Notes: generated by a model not told the origin, from the sequence alone. A stretch of 64,000 nucleotides of DNA from Rhizobacter koreensis (GCF_013366375.1 NZ_JABWMJ010000002.1:372001-436000); one strand, 5' to 3'. Positions 8,310-16,818 are shown, counted from the first letter of the stretch. Numbers and translations are program-made.

Positions 8310-9448
8310 GCCGCCGGGACGGGCGCGCCGAGCGCCTTTTCGTAGACGCGGTAGGTCTTGTACGCGACCGCGCCGAGCGACTCGATCACGTTGCGCATCG
8401 GCCGGTTGTCCTCGAGGATCCACGACAGCTCGATCTCGCGCGCGCCGCGCGCGCGCAGCCCCTTGGCGAGCTCGTCGATGATGAGGAACGGCACCAGGCC
8501 GCCGACCAGGCCGCCGTCGAAGCTGCGCCGCACGCCCATCAGCGGCACCCGCGCCGTCTTCGCGCCGCGCTTGAGGCGCCACAGCAGCTTGGCCCAGTTG
8601 AACGGCAGCAGGCGCCCGTTGAAGTCGGTGATCAGCTCGTTGAGGTTCGGGAGCGCGATGCCGAAGCCGATCGCCTTGCCGTTCATCTCGGCGATCACGA
8701 CGCAGCGCGGGTCGATCAGCGGCTTCATGCTCTTGGCCATGTGAGCGATCTCGGCCTCGGTGAACGGGATGAAGCCCCAGTTGCGCGACCAGGCGTCGTT
8801 GAAGATCTCGGTGACGGTGTCGAACTCCTCGCGGTAGCGCTTCACGTCGAGGTTGCGCACCGTCAGCGTCGACGCCTGCCGGCGGTCGATGAGGCGACGC
8901 GCCGACGCCGGCAGCTCGCGCTCGATGTTCACGAGATAGGCGATCACGTCCTTCGCCTTGGCGTAGCCGAGCGCCTCGAGGCGGCCGCCGATGTACCGCC
9001 GGTCGTGCCCCATCAGCAGCATCGGCGGCGTCTCGAAGCCGTCGATCAGGAGCCCCGTCTCCTCGTTGATCGAGAGGTTGAACGGGCCCAGCACGCGGCG
9101 CTTGCCGCGCGCGCGGAGCCAGCCCTCGGCGGTCTCGAAGAGCGCCGCGAAGATCGCCGGATCGTCCTCGGCCGCGATCATCCCGAAGTGGCCGACCTCG
9201 GGGTCGGGCACCAGGCGGTCGACCTGCGCGCTGATCCGGCCGACGTCGCGGCCGTCGCGACGGGCCAGCCAGAACTGCACCTCGGCATGCGCGAAGAACG
9301 GGTTCTTCTTCGGCGAGAGGGCGTCGCGACGCTCCTGCTGCAGCGGCGTCACGAAGTGCGGGTCGCCGGCGTGCAGGCGCGCCGGCAGCGCGATGAACCG
9401 GTCGAGCTCGGCCGACGTGCTGACCGGGATGATTTCGAGGTTTGCCAT
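8306..9448 (-). CDS. GNAT-fold N-acyltransferase, candidate ceramide synthase
   Basis: A 380-residue acyl-CoA N-acyltransferase-like protein, much longer than simple GNAT acetyltransferases (about 150-180). The N-terminal half includes LGPFNLSINEETG and the C-terminal half a GNAT-like core (AIGFGIALPNLNE; ending LSWILEDNRPM and a final YRVYEKAL). No signal peptide or membrane segment is obvious. The bacterial ceramide synthase bCerS of Caulobacter is an acyltransferase unrelated to eukaryotic CerS, and this gene occupies the matching place in a locus with Spt, ACP, ligases and a CerR-like gene. N-acylation of the long-chain base is therefore inferred. It joins the preceding gene by TGATG and the following by GTGA. 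Confidence 0.7.
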   Translation of the reverse strand: MANLEIIPVSTSAELDRFIALPARLHAGDPHFVTPLQQERRDALSPKKNPFFAHAEVQFWLARRDGRDVGRISAQVDRLVPDPEVGHFGMIAAEDDPAIFAALFETAEGWLRARGKRRVLGPFNLSINEETGLLIDGFETPPMLLMGHDRRYIGGRLEALGYAKAKDVIAYLVNIERELPASARRLIDRRQASTLTVRNLDVKRYREEFDTVTEIFNDAWSRNWGFIPFTEAEIAHMAKSMKPLIDPRCVVIAEMNGKAIGFGIALPNLNELITDFNGRLLPFNWAKLLWRLKRGAKTARVPLMGVRRSFDGGLVGGLVPFLIIDELAKGLRARGAREIELSWILEDNRPMRNVIESLGAVAYKTYRVYEKALGAPVPAA

Positions 9449-10662
9449 CAGAACTCCGGGCGCGCCCGACCGCGCGCGAGAAAGCCGAGCCAGATCGTGC
9501 GAGCGCTGTGCCAGGCGAACGTCAGGCCCTGCCAGGCCGTGATCAGGTAGAACCCGGCCGGCCCGGCGCCGACCAGCAGCGCGAACGCCATGATCGTCAT
9601 CGTGATGTTGCGGCGCGCGATGAAGCTGCGCACGCGGCCGTCGAGCTTCGTCGCCGCGTGCAGCGCGAAGCCGATGCGGCGCTTGGCGATCGCCAGCACG
9701 ATGCGGTCGGCGAAATAGAACACGATCAGCCAGACCGCGGCCTGGTAGAGCGGGTCGGCCCACGCGCGCGCTCCCAGCCCCCAGGCCCATGCGAAGTACC
9801 AGAACGGCGGGTGCACCTGGTCCAGTCCGTGGTCGAGCACGTTGCCGATCTTCGAGTCGGTGAGCGTCACCCGCGCGAGCTTGCCGTCGACGCTGTCGAG
9901 CACGCTCATGCCGTACGCGCAGACGAAGCCGAGCAGGAAGTCGCCGCGCGCGAAGAGCGGCACCGCGGCGAACGTGAGGACCACCGAGAGCAGCGTCACC
10001 GCGTTCGGGTGGATGCCGAGGCGGATGCACAGGCGAACCAGCGGCCAGACCAGCGGCGGGTACACGTATCGCGTCAAGAGGTCGGTCGAGCCCTTGTAGT
10101 TGTCCCAAAACATCTGGCGCTCGAGGCGCCGCCGCGTCGCCGCACCGTCGACCGCGTAGATCCAGTACGGCAGCGAGCGCCGCAGCTTGTCGACGTAGGC
10201 GGGGAAATCGGCCTCCGCGAGCGGCGCGATGCGGCCGGCAGCGAGCAACGCGTCGGCCACTTCGCGCAGGTCGCGCGCATCCGGCGGAATTGCATCGGCG
10301 AGCGGCGGGTCGAGGCGCAGCACCACCGCACGCTGGGCACCCTCGCCACGCGCGGCGACGCACGGCGCCGCACGACCGGCGAGGTAGCCCACGAGGCGCG
10401 GGTCGACCGCGTTGGCGCCGTCGACGGCGACGATGCCGCCCGGGCTGGTCACGAGCGCGGCACGCAGGCGCGTGCCGAGCGGCGCACCGGAGCTGTCGCC
10501 GCGCGCGCCGAGCCAGCGCGCGGCGCCCGCGTCGGGGCCCGACAACGTGACCGCGTCGATGCCCTTCACCTTGCCGGCCGTGAGGCGCAGGCGCTCGAGC
10601 GGCGCGACGCCGAACAGGCATTCGGCCGACGCGGCCGACGCGGTATCGATCCAGAGATTCAT
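9448..10662 (-). CDS. CDP-alcohol phosphotransferase with N-terminal extension (copy 1)
   Basis: A 404-residue membrane enzyme. The C-terminal part from about residue 185 carries the complete family signature D256-x2-D259-G-x2-A-R264-x8-G273-x3-D277-x3-D281, followed by several hydrophobic helices. Such enzymes move a phospho-alcohol from a CDP-alcohol to a hydroxyl acceptor, or exchange CMP on a CDP-lipid. Residues 1-180 are soluble and look like a worn nucleotidyltransferase domain, as in archaeal-type bifunctional inositol-phosphate enzymes (inference). It is clearly paralogous to the protein at 14596-15723 (shared YKG.TDL before the membrane part). It starts at ATG 10662 inside the stop of the LptFG fusion (ATGA). 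The acceptor is presumably ceramide or ceramide phosphate. Confidence 0.85.
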   Translation of the reverse strand: MNLWIDTASAASAECLFGVAPLERLRLTAGKVKGIDAVTLSGPDAGAARWLGARGDSSGAPLGTRLRAALVTSPGGIVAVDGANAVDPRLVGYLAGRAAPCVAARGEGAQRAVVLRLDPPLADAIPPDARDLREVADALLAAGRIAPLAEADFPAYVDKLRRSLPYWIYAVDGAATRRRLERQMFWDNYKGSTDLLTRYVYPPLVWPLVRLCIRLGIHPNAVTLLSVVLTFAAVPLFARGDFLLGFVCAYGMSVLDSVDGKLARVTLTDSKIGNVLDHGLDQVHPPFWYFAWAWGLGARAWADPLYQAAVWLIVFYFADRIVLAIAKRRIGFALHAATKLDGRVRSFIARRNITMTIMAFALLVGAGPAGFYLITAWQGLTFAWHSARTIWLGFLARGRARPEF

Positions 10663-12947
10663 AGACGTTCGCAGGCGCGCACCCGCAGGAGGCCCAACAG
10701 GCCGAAAAGAAGAGGCGCCGCGAAGGCGGCGAGCGGCGCCGGCAGACGGCCGCTCGAGCCGAAAGCGCCGAACATGCCGTCGCACAACAGGAAGGCGAGT
10801 CCGAGTGCGAGGGCCGCGAGCATGCCACGACCGCCGCGGCGGTCGCGCGGCAGCGCGGCAGCGACCGGCAGCGCGAGCAGCAGCATGACGATCACCGCGA
10901 GCGGCGCGGCGAACGAGCGGTAGAGCGCGGTGCGGTAGTAGCTCGTCGCCTGGGTGCCGACGCGCGCGCCGGTCAGCACGTCGGCGAGCATCGCGCTCGA
11001 CAGGTACGGCCGCGACACGTCGAGGCGCAGCACGTCGTCGGGGCGCAGGTTGGTCTGCCACTCGCGCGCGGGCGCGTCGACGCGGCGCACCGCGCCGTCG
11101 GCGAGCGTGACTTCGGTGACCCCCTCGAGCTGCCAGCGCTGGTCGCTCCAGCGCGCGCTCGCTGCCGAGATGCGCGACGCGATGAGGCCGCTGGCATCGC
11201 GCTGGTAGATGCGCAGGCGCTGCAGATGCCGCCCGTCCGGGCTGATCGCCTCGATCGACACCGGGCCGGTGCTGGTGTGGGCCCAGCGCCGCGCCGCCGG
11301 GTCGTCGGCCGGCGCGCTCGCGTTCCACCACTGGCGCAGCGCCGTCTCGGTGCGCGGCAGCACGCGCTCGCTGACCGCGAACTGCGCGAGCGCCAGCACC
11401 ACCGCGAGCGGCAGCAGGTAGGCGAGGACGCGCATCAGGCTGACCCCCGACGTGCGCATCGCGCCGATCTCGAGGCGCAGCGCCATCGCGCGCAGCGCGA
11501 GCAGGGTGCCCAGCAGCATCGCGAGCGGCAGGCCCAGCACCAGTTCGGCGGGCAGTCGCAGCAAGCCGTAGTGCAGCAGGTCGCGCAGGCCCTGGCCGCG
11601 ATCCAGCACGTCGTTTGTGACGCCGAGCAGGTCGAGGAGCTGCATCAGCCCGGTGAGCACCGCGAGGACCGCGACGACTTGCAGGCCGACGCGCTGACGC
11701 AGATAGCCGGGCAGCGTGCCGCGCGCGAGGCGCGACTTGCGCAGCGACGTGGCGGCGCGCTCGCGGTCGCGCGAGGGCCACCACTCGCGGATGCCGCGCT
11801 CGAACGCGCTCTCGATCGCGTTGACGGCACGCGTCACCGGGTTGTCGCCCGGCCACGCGAGGCTGCGCCGGAAGATCCAGACGCCGAGCAGCGCGAAGCC
11901 GAGGAACGGAAGCCAGAGCGCCGGCAGCGCCGCGACGCGGCCGCTGTCGGCGAGCCGCTCGCCGAACTGCAGCGCGTGGTGCAGCGCGAAGAGGGCGAGC
12001 GTCGCGAACACCACGCCGGGCGCGCGCCGCCCGCGCTTGGACGCGATGCCGAGCGGCAACGCGATCAGCGGCAGCAGCGGCGGGATCAGCGCCCGCGCGA
12101 GACGGCCGTGGAACTCGGCGGCGACCTTGGGGTCGCGGCCGCCGCTTCGCATGTCGCGCCAGAGCTCGGCCGAGGTGCGCTCGCGCACCGACGCCCCGCG
12201 CGGGCGGAACGGCGGACCACGCGGCGTGAGGTCGCGGCTCGCCACGCCTTCGGGGAAGCGCAGCGTCGAGACCACCGCGCCGTCGGCGACCCGCACGACG
12301 AGGCCGCGCTGCAGGTCGAGCGTCCAGCCGCGGCCGTCGCCGCGCGGCTCCAGGCGGCCGCGCGCCGCGGTGGTGATCTCCTCGTATTGCGGCGTGCTTC
12401 GCTCGGCGAACACGTTGCTGAGGCCACGCCCGTCGGCATCGACGGTATCGGCGCTGAAGACGTTGCCCTGGCCGGTGTCGACGAAGCGGTTCTCCTCGAT
12501 GCGGGCGACCCACGCGGTCTGGACCGCGCGCTGCACCGCCACCTGGTAGCCGTAGCGCGTGTGCGGCTGCAACTCGCTGAAGAGATAGAGGTTGAACAGG
12601 GCGAGCAGCGCGCCGAGCGCGAAATACGGGGCGGCGATGCGTGCCAGCGAGCGCCCGGACGACAGCATGATGTCGAGCTCGCTGTCGTCGACCAGCGTGG
12701 CGGCGGCCATGAAGATCGCCGCCGTGAACGCCATCGGCAGTGCCATGCCCAGGTAATGCGGCACCAGGTTGGCCGCCATCGGCAGCACGCTCCAGAGCGG
12801 CGCGCCGGACGATGCGGCGATGTCGAACAGGCGCAGCAGTCGCTCGAGCAGCTGCGACATCAGCAGCACCCCCAGCGCCGCCACCAGCGGCACGATCAGG
12901 AGGCGCAGCGCGTGGCGGTCGAGGCGGTCGGGAACGAAGGGGCGCAA
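10659..12947 (-). CDS. LptF-LptG fusion permease
   Basis: A 762-residue protein made of two YjgP/YjgQ permease units in tandem. Residues 1-365 are LptF-like: N-terminal helices, coupling segment SELDIMLSSGRSLARI near 88-104, a soluble beta-rich region at about 130-280, and C-terminal helices to 360. After a basic linker, residues 405-762 repeat the layout (coupling segment LEIGAMRTSGVSLMRV near 491-507, periplasmic region at about 530-690, last helices at 705-760). LptF and LptG normally are separate proteins of about 360 residues that sit on LptB and extract LPS for the trans-envelope bridge. Both coupling segments look intact, so docking on an LptB-type ATPase is plausible. The gene uses TTG at 12947 (stop TAG 12 bases upstream; AGG behind it). 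Its place in a sphingolipid locus suggests sphingolipid transport. Confidence 0.85.
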   Translation of the reverse strand: MRPFVPDRLDRHALRLLIVPLVAALGVLLMSQLLERLLRLFDIAASSGAPLWSVLPMAANLVPHYLGMALPMAFTAAIFMAAATLVDDSELDIMLSSGRSLARIAAPYFALGALLALFNLYLFSELQPHTRYGYQVAVQRAVQTAWVARIEENRFVDTGQGNVFSADTVDADGRGLSNVFAERSTPQYEEITTAARGRLEPRGDGRGWTLDLQRGLVVRVADGAVVSTLRFPEGVASRDLTPRGPPFRPRGASVRERTSAELWRDMRSGGRDPKVAAEFHGRLARALIPPLLPLIALPLGIASKRGRRAPGVVFATLALFALHHALQFGERLADSGRVAALPALWLPFLGFALLGVWIFRRSLAWPGDNPVTRAVNAIESAFERGIREWWPSRDRERAATSLRKSRLARGTLPGYLRQRVGLQVVAVLAVLTGLMQLLDLLGVTNDVLDRGQGLRDLLHYGLLRLPAELVLGLPLAMLLGTLLALRAMALRLEIGAMRTSGVSLMRVLAYLLPLAVVLALAQFAVSERVLPRTETALRQWWNASAPADDPAARRWAHTSTGPVSIEAISPDGRHLQRLRIYQRDASGLIASRISAASARWSDQRWQLEGVTEVTLADGAVRRVDAPAREWQTNLRPDDVLRLDVSRPYLSSAMLADVLTGARVGTQATSYYRTALYRSFAAPLAVIVMLLLALPVAAALPRDRRGGRGMLAALALGLAFLLCDGMFGAFGSSGRLPAPLAAFAAPLLFGLLGLLRVRACERL

Positions 12948-13113
12948 CGCGCGCCTCTAGCGGTGGCGGGGGGCGCCGACCGGCGCGCGCGAGCCGGGCG
13001 GATGCCCGTCACGATCGGCCGGCGGGGGGCCGGCGTGCGCACCCGGCCGGCGGCGGCCGGCAGCCAACCGGAAGTCGGCCGCGCCGCGACCGCGAGCAGC
13101 GAGCTGCACGGTG

Positions 13114-13557
13114 TCAGCCCGCCGCCCGCGACCAGGCGTCGCGCAGCGTCTCGAGCAGCGCCGCGGCGGCGTCCGCATCGAGCGCGACCGCCGGCTCGAG
13201 CGCCGGGGGACCGGGCCAGGCCGCGTCGGGAAAGCTCGTGCCGGCGAACTCGCGCGCGCCGGCATAGCGCGGGATCACGTGCAGGTGCACGTCGGGGTCG
13301 ACCATCATGAGCATCAGGTAGTTGATGCGCTCGTACCCGACCACCTCGCGCAGCGTCGCCTCGATGCGGCGCACCATGGCGCGCATTTCGGCGAACCCCT
13401 CGACGCTGACGTCGGAGAAGGCTCGCACCGGTTCGCGGCACACCAGCACGAGCGAGCCCAGCGTCGGCTGCTTGGGCCGCAGCAGCACGGTCCAGCGCTC
13501 GCCCTGCGCGAGCCGCATCGCCGGATCGCCGAACTTGGTTTCTGTGGCGTTCGCCAT
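13114..13557 (-). CDS. HIT-family protein
   Basis: A 147-residue histidine-triad-family protein. The C-terminal signature reads PDVHLHVIPRY, so the first histidine of the usual HxHxHxx motif is Asp while the next two remain. This variant occurs in some HIT proteins. The family hydrolyses nucleoside phosphoryl bonds such as Ap4A or nucleotidyl adducts. It lies between the LptFG fusion and a metallophosphoesterase on the same strand. A link to CDP-alcohol metabolism is conceivable but unproven. An ATG two codons upstream (13563) is equally possible, and neither has a good ribosome binding site. Confidence 0.8.
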   Translation of the reverse strand: MANATETKFGDPAMRLAQGERWTVLLRPKQPTLGSLVLVCREPVRAFSDVSVEGFAEMRAMVRRIEATLREVVGYERINYLMLMMVDPDVHLHVIPRYAGAREFAGTSFPDAAWPGPPALEPAVALDADAAAALLETLRDAWSRAAG

Positions 13558-13625
13558 CGTCATCGCAGCCGATGCTGCTCGGGAGGTGCGGTTCGCACGA
13601 AGCGCGCCATTCTCGCGCGAACCGC

Positions 13626-14516
13626 TCACGCGTTCCGCGGCAGCAGCAGCTCGTACGTGCCGGCGTCGACGAACGCGCCGTCGAGCATCGACCAGCGCCG
13701 CACCCGCACCTCGGCGCTCGGGCGTGCGCCCCCGCGCAGCACCAGTCGATGCCAGCGCGCACCCTCGTCGACCGCGCTCGGCACCGCTGACGACGACGGC
13801 ACGCACAGGCACGGGATCGGCTCGGCGGGGCCGGCGAGCGCGTCGAGGCGGGCATCGCGCGCGTGGCCGTGCAGCACCAGCTCGGCGCCGGCGCGGCGCA
13901 GCACCGCGCGCAGCGCGGCACGGTCGGCGAGCGCCTTGCGCCGGCTCACCGCGCCTTCGGCGGGCGGATGGTGCAACGCGACCGCTCGCACGTGCCCTGC
14001 AGCGCCTTCCTCGGCGAGCACCGCCTCGAGGCGTTCGAGCTGCTCGCTGCCGAGCGCGCCGCGGGCGAGCAGCGGCAGCGTCGGCAACGCCGAGTCGAGC
14101 CCGATCAGCGTGACGCCGTCGAAACGGCGCCGCCACGGCCAACCGGCTTCGCCTGGCATCCAGTCACGCCAGTGCCCGAGGCCCTCGGCCTCGGGCAGGC
14201 GCACCAGTGCGTCGTGGTTGCCGGGGACCACGCTCAGGGCGCCCGGCGGCGCGAGCGCGCGCAGCCACTCGGCCGCGGCGCCGAACTCGCCCGGCAGCGA
14301 GAAGTTGGTGACGTCGCCGGTGATCACGACGTGGTCGACCGCCTGGGCACGGATGTCGGCGGCGAGCGCGTCGAGGATCTCGGGCCGGTGCAGTGCCTTG
14401 CGGCGCTGCCACGACCAGGCGCTGAGCTGGCGCTTGGAGAGCCGCTGACTCGGACGAAGCCGCGGCTCGAACGGCAGGTGGAGGTCGGACGCGTGGGCCA
14501 GCACGAAGCCGTTCAT
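13626..14516 (-). CDS. Calcineurin-like metallophosphoesterase
   Basis: A 296-residue phosphoesterase with the binuclear-metal motifs in order: SDLHL near the N-terminus, TGDVTN, GNHD, ALHHPP and, late, LHGHARD (the last residue of the usual GHxH is Arg here, so that site is altered). It is probably cytoplasmic, as there is no signal peptide. ATG at 14516 is preferred to an upstream alternative because the conserved beta strand (FVLAHASDLH) starts directly after it. It is divergent from the second CDP-alcohol phosphotransferase with 79 lower-GC bases between them, a likely two-way promoter region. The substrate is unknown. Given the neighbours, a phosphorylated lipid precursor or nucleotide-alcohol is possible, but this is inference. 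Confidence 0.8.
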   Translation of the reverse strand: MNGFVLAHASDLHLPFEPRLRPSQRLSKRQLSAWSWQRRKALHRPEILDALAADIRAQAVDHVVITGDVTNFSLPGEFGAAAEWLRALAPPGALSVVPGNHDALVRLPEAEGLGHWRDWMPGEAGWPWRRRFDGVTLIGLDSALPTLPLLARGALGSEQLERLEAVLAEEGAAGHVRAVALHHPPAEGAVSRRKALADRAALRAVLRRAGAELVLHGHARDARLDALAGPAEPIPCLCVPSSSAVPSAVDEGARWHRLVLRGGARPSAEVRVRRWSMLDGAFVDAGTYELLLPRNA

Positions 14517-14595
14517 CGAAAATAGCCGGCTGCGTTTACGAATTCCACCGTCCGATGATGCCAAACCTCCCGTCGCGCCCGGCCGACGCCACCTC

Positions 14596-15723
14596 GTGAA
14601 GCCCGCTCCCGTCGAGCCGCGCCGCGTCGCCGGACGCGTCGTCGGGCAGAGCCCGCTCCGCGTCTGGGGCCTGCCGTCCGAGGTGCGGCTGCAGCGCCAG
14701 TTCGCGCGCGTCGGCGCGACCTCGGATGCCGCAAGCGCCGAGCGCCACGTGCTGCTGCGCGCCGACTGGGTCTACGACGAGGCGCTGGTGCGCGGCCTCG
14801 CTGCGGCGACCGCCGATCTCGCGCTGGCGGGACCGGACGGTCGGGTCGTCGCCGCGAGCGTCGACAGCGCCGCCGTCGACGACGCCGCGCGGCAGGTCGC
14901 CGCCGGCCAGGCCCCGGCCGGCGCGCGCCGCGTCACGCCGGCCGAGCTCGCCGACGGCTACAACGACGCGCTCCGGAAACGCGAGCCGCCCTACCTGCTG
15001 CCGCTGACCGGCGACGCGCTGCCGCAGATCGAGCAGCGCGTCTTCGGCGCGTCCTACAAGGGCGTCACCGACCTCGTCACGCTCTACGTGTGGCCGCGCC
15101 CGGCCCGCGCGGTGACGCGCTGGTGCGCCAACGTCGGCATCACGCCGAACCAGGTGACGACGGCGAGCCTGGTGCTCGTGCTGATCGCGATGGCGCTGTT
15201 CTGGACCGGCCACTACGCCACGGGTCTCGTCGCCGCGTGGGCGATGACCTTCCTCGACACCGTCGACGGCAAGCTCGCCCGCGTGACCCTGCAGTCGTCG
15301 CCGCTCGGCAACGTCTACGACCACGGCATCGACCTCGTGCACCCGCCGTTCTGGTGGTGGGCCTGGATCGTCGGCCTGCCCGCCGCCGGCTGGCCGATCG
15401 ACAACGGCGCGGGGGTGCTGACCGCCATCGTCGCCGGCTACGTGCTGCAACGCGTCGAGGAAGGCATCTTCATCGCCTGCTTCAAGATGGACATGCACGT
15501 CTGGCGCCGCTTCGACAGCAAGTTCCGTCTCGTCACCGCGCGGCGCAACCCGAACCTCCTGATCCTCACGGTCGCGGTGCTCGCCGGCCGCCCCGACATC
15601 GGCATCGTCGCGGTCGCGGTCTGGACCGTGGTCTCGCTCGTGATCCACGCCTTGCGCATCGTGCAGGCCGCGATCGAACGACGCCGCGGGCCGCTGCGCT
15701 CGTGGCTCGCCGCCGCGACATGA
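14596..15723 (+). CDS. CDP-alcohol phosphotransferase with N-terminal extension (copy 2)
   Basis: A 375-residue paralogue of the gene at 9448-10662. The full catalytic signature is present: D221-x2-D224-G-x2-A-R229-x8-G238-x3-D242-x3-D246, within a predicted bundle of membrane helices (about residues 165-365). Residues 20-140 are soluble and contain a segment (HVLLRADWVYDEALVRG) like the metal-binding strand of nucleotidyltransferases, again recalling bifunctional inositol-phosphate cytidylyl/phosphotransferases. The GTG start at 14596 is the earliest in frame. The stop overlaps the next start as ATGA. Two intact paralogues suggest two headgroup steps or two acceptors. One may act on ceramide and the other on another lipid. 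Confidence 0.85.
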   Translation: MKPAPVEPRRVAGRVVGQSPLRVWGLPSEVRLQRQFARVGATSDAASAERHVLLRADWVYDEALVRGLAAATADLALAGPDGRVVAASVDSAAVDDAARQVAAGQAPAGARRVTPAELADGYNDALRKREPPYLLPLTGDALPQIEQRVFGASYKGVTDLVTLYVWPRPARAVTRWCANVGITPNQVTTASLVLVLIAMALFWTGHYATGLVAAWAMTFLDTVDGKLARVTLQSSPLGNVYDHGIDLVHPPFWWWAWIVGLPAAGWPIDNGAGVLTAIVAGYVLQRVEEGIFIACFKMDMHVWRRFDSKFRLVTARRNPNLLILTVAVLAGRPDIGIVAVAVWTVVSLVIHALRIVQAAIERRRGPLRSWLAAAT

Positions 15724-16682
15724 CCGCTCGCGCGGGCGCCGCGGCTGCGCTCGACGCCGTCGAGGCGCTGATCGAGCGCGAGTGGCAGCGGCCGGTCGCG
15801 GCGCCCGTCGCCGCGCTCGCCGCAGGGCTCGCCGCACGCGCCGGCTCGGCGACCGCCGGCGTGCTGTTCTACGGCTCGGCACTGCGCGACGCCGAACTCG
15901 ACGGCGTGCTCGACTTCTACGTGCTCGTCGACAGGGCCGCCGATTGGCCCGGCTCGCGCGCCGCGGCGCTCGCCAACCGGGTTCTGCCGCCGCGCGTGGG
16001 CTACGTCGAACATGCGATCGGCGGGCGCACGCTGCGCGCCAAGTACGCGGTGATGACGCTCGACCAGTTCGCGCATGCGATGAGCCCGGCCCGCATCGAC
16101 ACCACGCTGTGGGCGCGCTTCTCGCAGCCGTGCGCCTGCGTGCTGGCGCGCTCGCCGGTCGAACGCGAGCAGATGCGGCACGCCGTGGCCGGCGCCGTCG
16201 TCACCGCGGCGCACTGGGCCGCCGTGCTCGGGCCGCGCGAGGGCGAGCCGCTCGCGTACTGGCGCGCCCTCTTCGCACGCACCTATGCGACCGAGCTGCG
16301 CGTCGAGCGCACCAGCCGCGGCGTCGACCTCGTCGCCAGCGACGCCGCGCGCTATGCCGAGCTGCTGCCCGCCGCATGGCAGGCCGCCGGCATCGCCTTC
16401 GACGTCGCTGCGGCCGGCGCGCTCGCGCCGCGGCTGGGCGACGCCGAACGGCGCGCCGCCGAGCGGCGCTGGCAGCGCCGCCAGCGCCTCGGCCGGCCGC
16501 TCAACCTGCTGCGCCTCCTGAAGGCGGCGACCACGTTCGACAACGCGATCGATTACGTCGCCTGGAAGGTCGAACGCCACTCGGGCTACCGGATCGAGCC
16601 GAGCGCGTTCCAGCGCCGCCACCCGTTGCTCGCGGCGCCGCTGCTCTACGCGCGGCTCAGGCGGCGCGGCGTGCTGCGCTGA
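15720..16682 (+). CDS. Nucleotidyltransferase-fold protein resembling Tam41
   Basis: A 320-residue protein not recognised with certainty. Near residues 49-71 it has FYGSALRDAELDGVLDFYVLVD, the spacing of a polymerase-beta-type nucleotidyltransferase site (GS followed by acidic residues). Segments at about 103-140 (RTLRAKYAVMTLDQF, then TTLWARFSQP) recall the mitochondrial phosphatidate cytidylyltransferase Tam41. If that is right, it would make a CDP-lipid from a phosphorylated lipid, possibly CDP-ceramide from ceramide phosphate, for the CDP-alcohol phosphotransferase it overlaps (ATGA at 15720). This is inference from short motif resemblance and coupling. A metal-dependent but unrelated transferase is the alternative. 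It is tail to tail with the CerR-like gene. Confidence 0.6.
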   Translation: MTARAGAAAALDAVEALIEREWQRPVAAPVAALAAGLAARAGSATAGVLFYGSALRDAELDGVLDFYVLVDRAADWPGSRAAALANRVLPPRVGYVEHAIGGRTLRAKYAVMTLDQFAHAMSPARIDTTLWARFSQPCACVLARSPVEREQMRHAVAGAVVTAAHWAAVLGPREGEPLAYWRALFARTYATELRVERTSRGVDLVASDAARYAELLPAAWQAAGIAFDVAAAGALAPRLGDAERRAAERRWQRRQRLGRPLNLLRLLKAATTFDNAIDYVAWKVERHSGYRIEPSAFQRRHPLLAAPLLYARLRRRGVLR

Positions 16683-16689
16683 TCGTCGA

Positions 16690-16712
16690 CCGCCGAAGCC
16701 CAGCCTCGGCGG
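16690..16712. terminator. Hairpin between convergent operons
   Basis: A 7-base perfect stem (CCGCCGA pairing with TCGGCGG) and a 9-base loop lie 7 bases after the Tam41-like stop, in the 136-base gap facing the CerR-like gene. There is no T run, so this is a weak terminator candidate. Confidence 0.3.
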
Positions 16713-16818
16713 CGCTCGTCGAAGCGCGATGCGTCAGCCGACGCACCCAGCGCTGGCGCTCGCGATGAGCCGACCTCGTGCGGCAGGCCCTGCACGGGCG
16801 CGAGCTCGGCGCCGCCTT

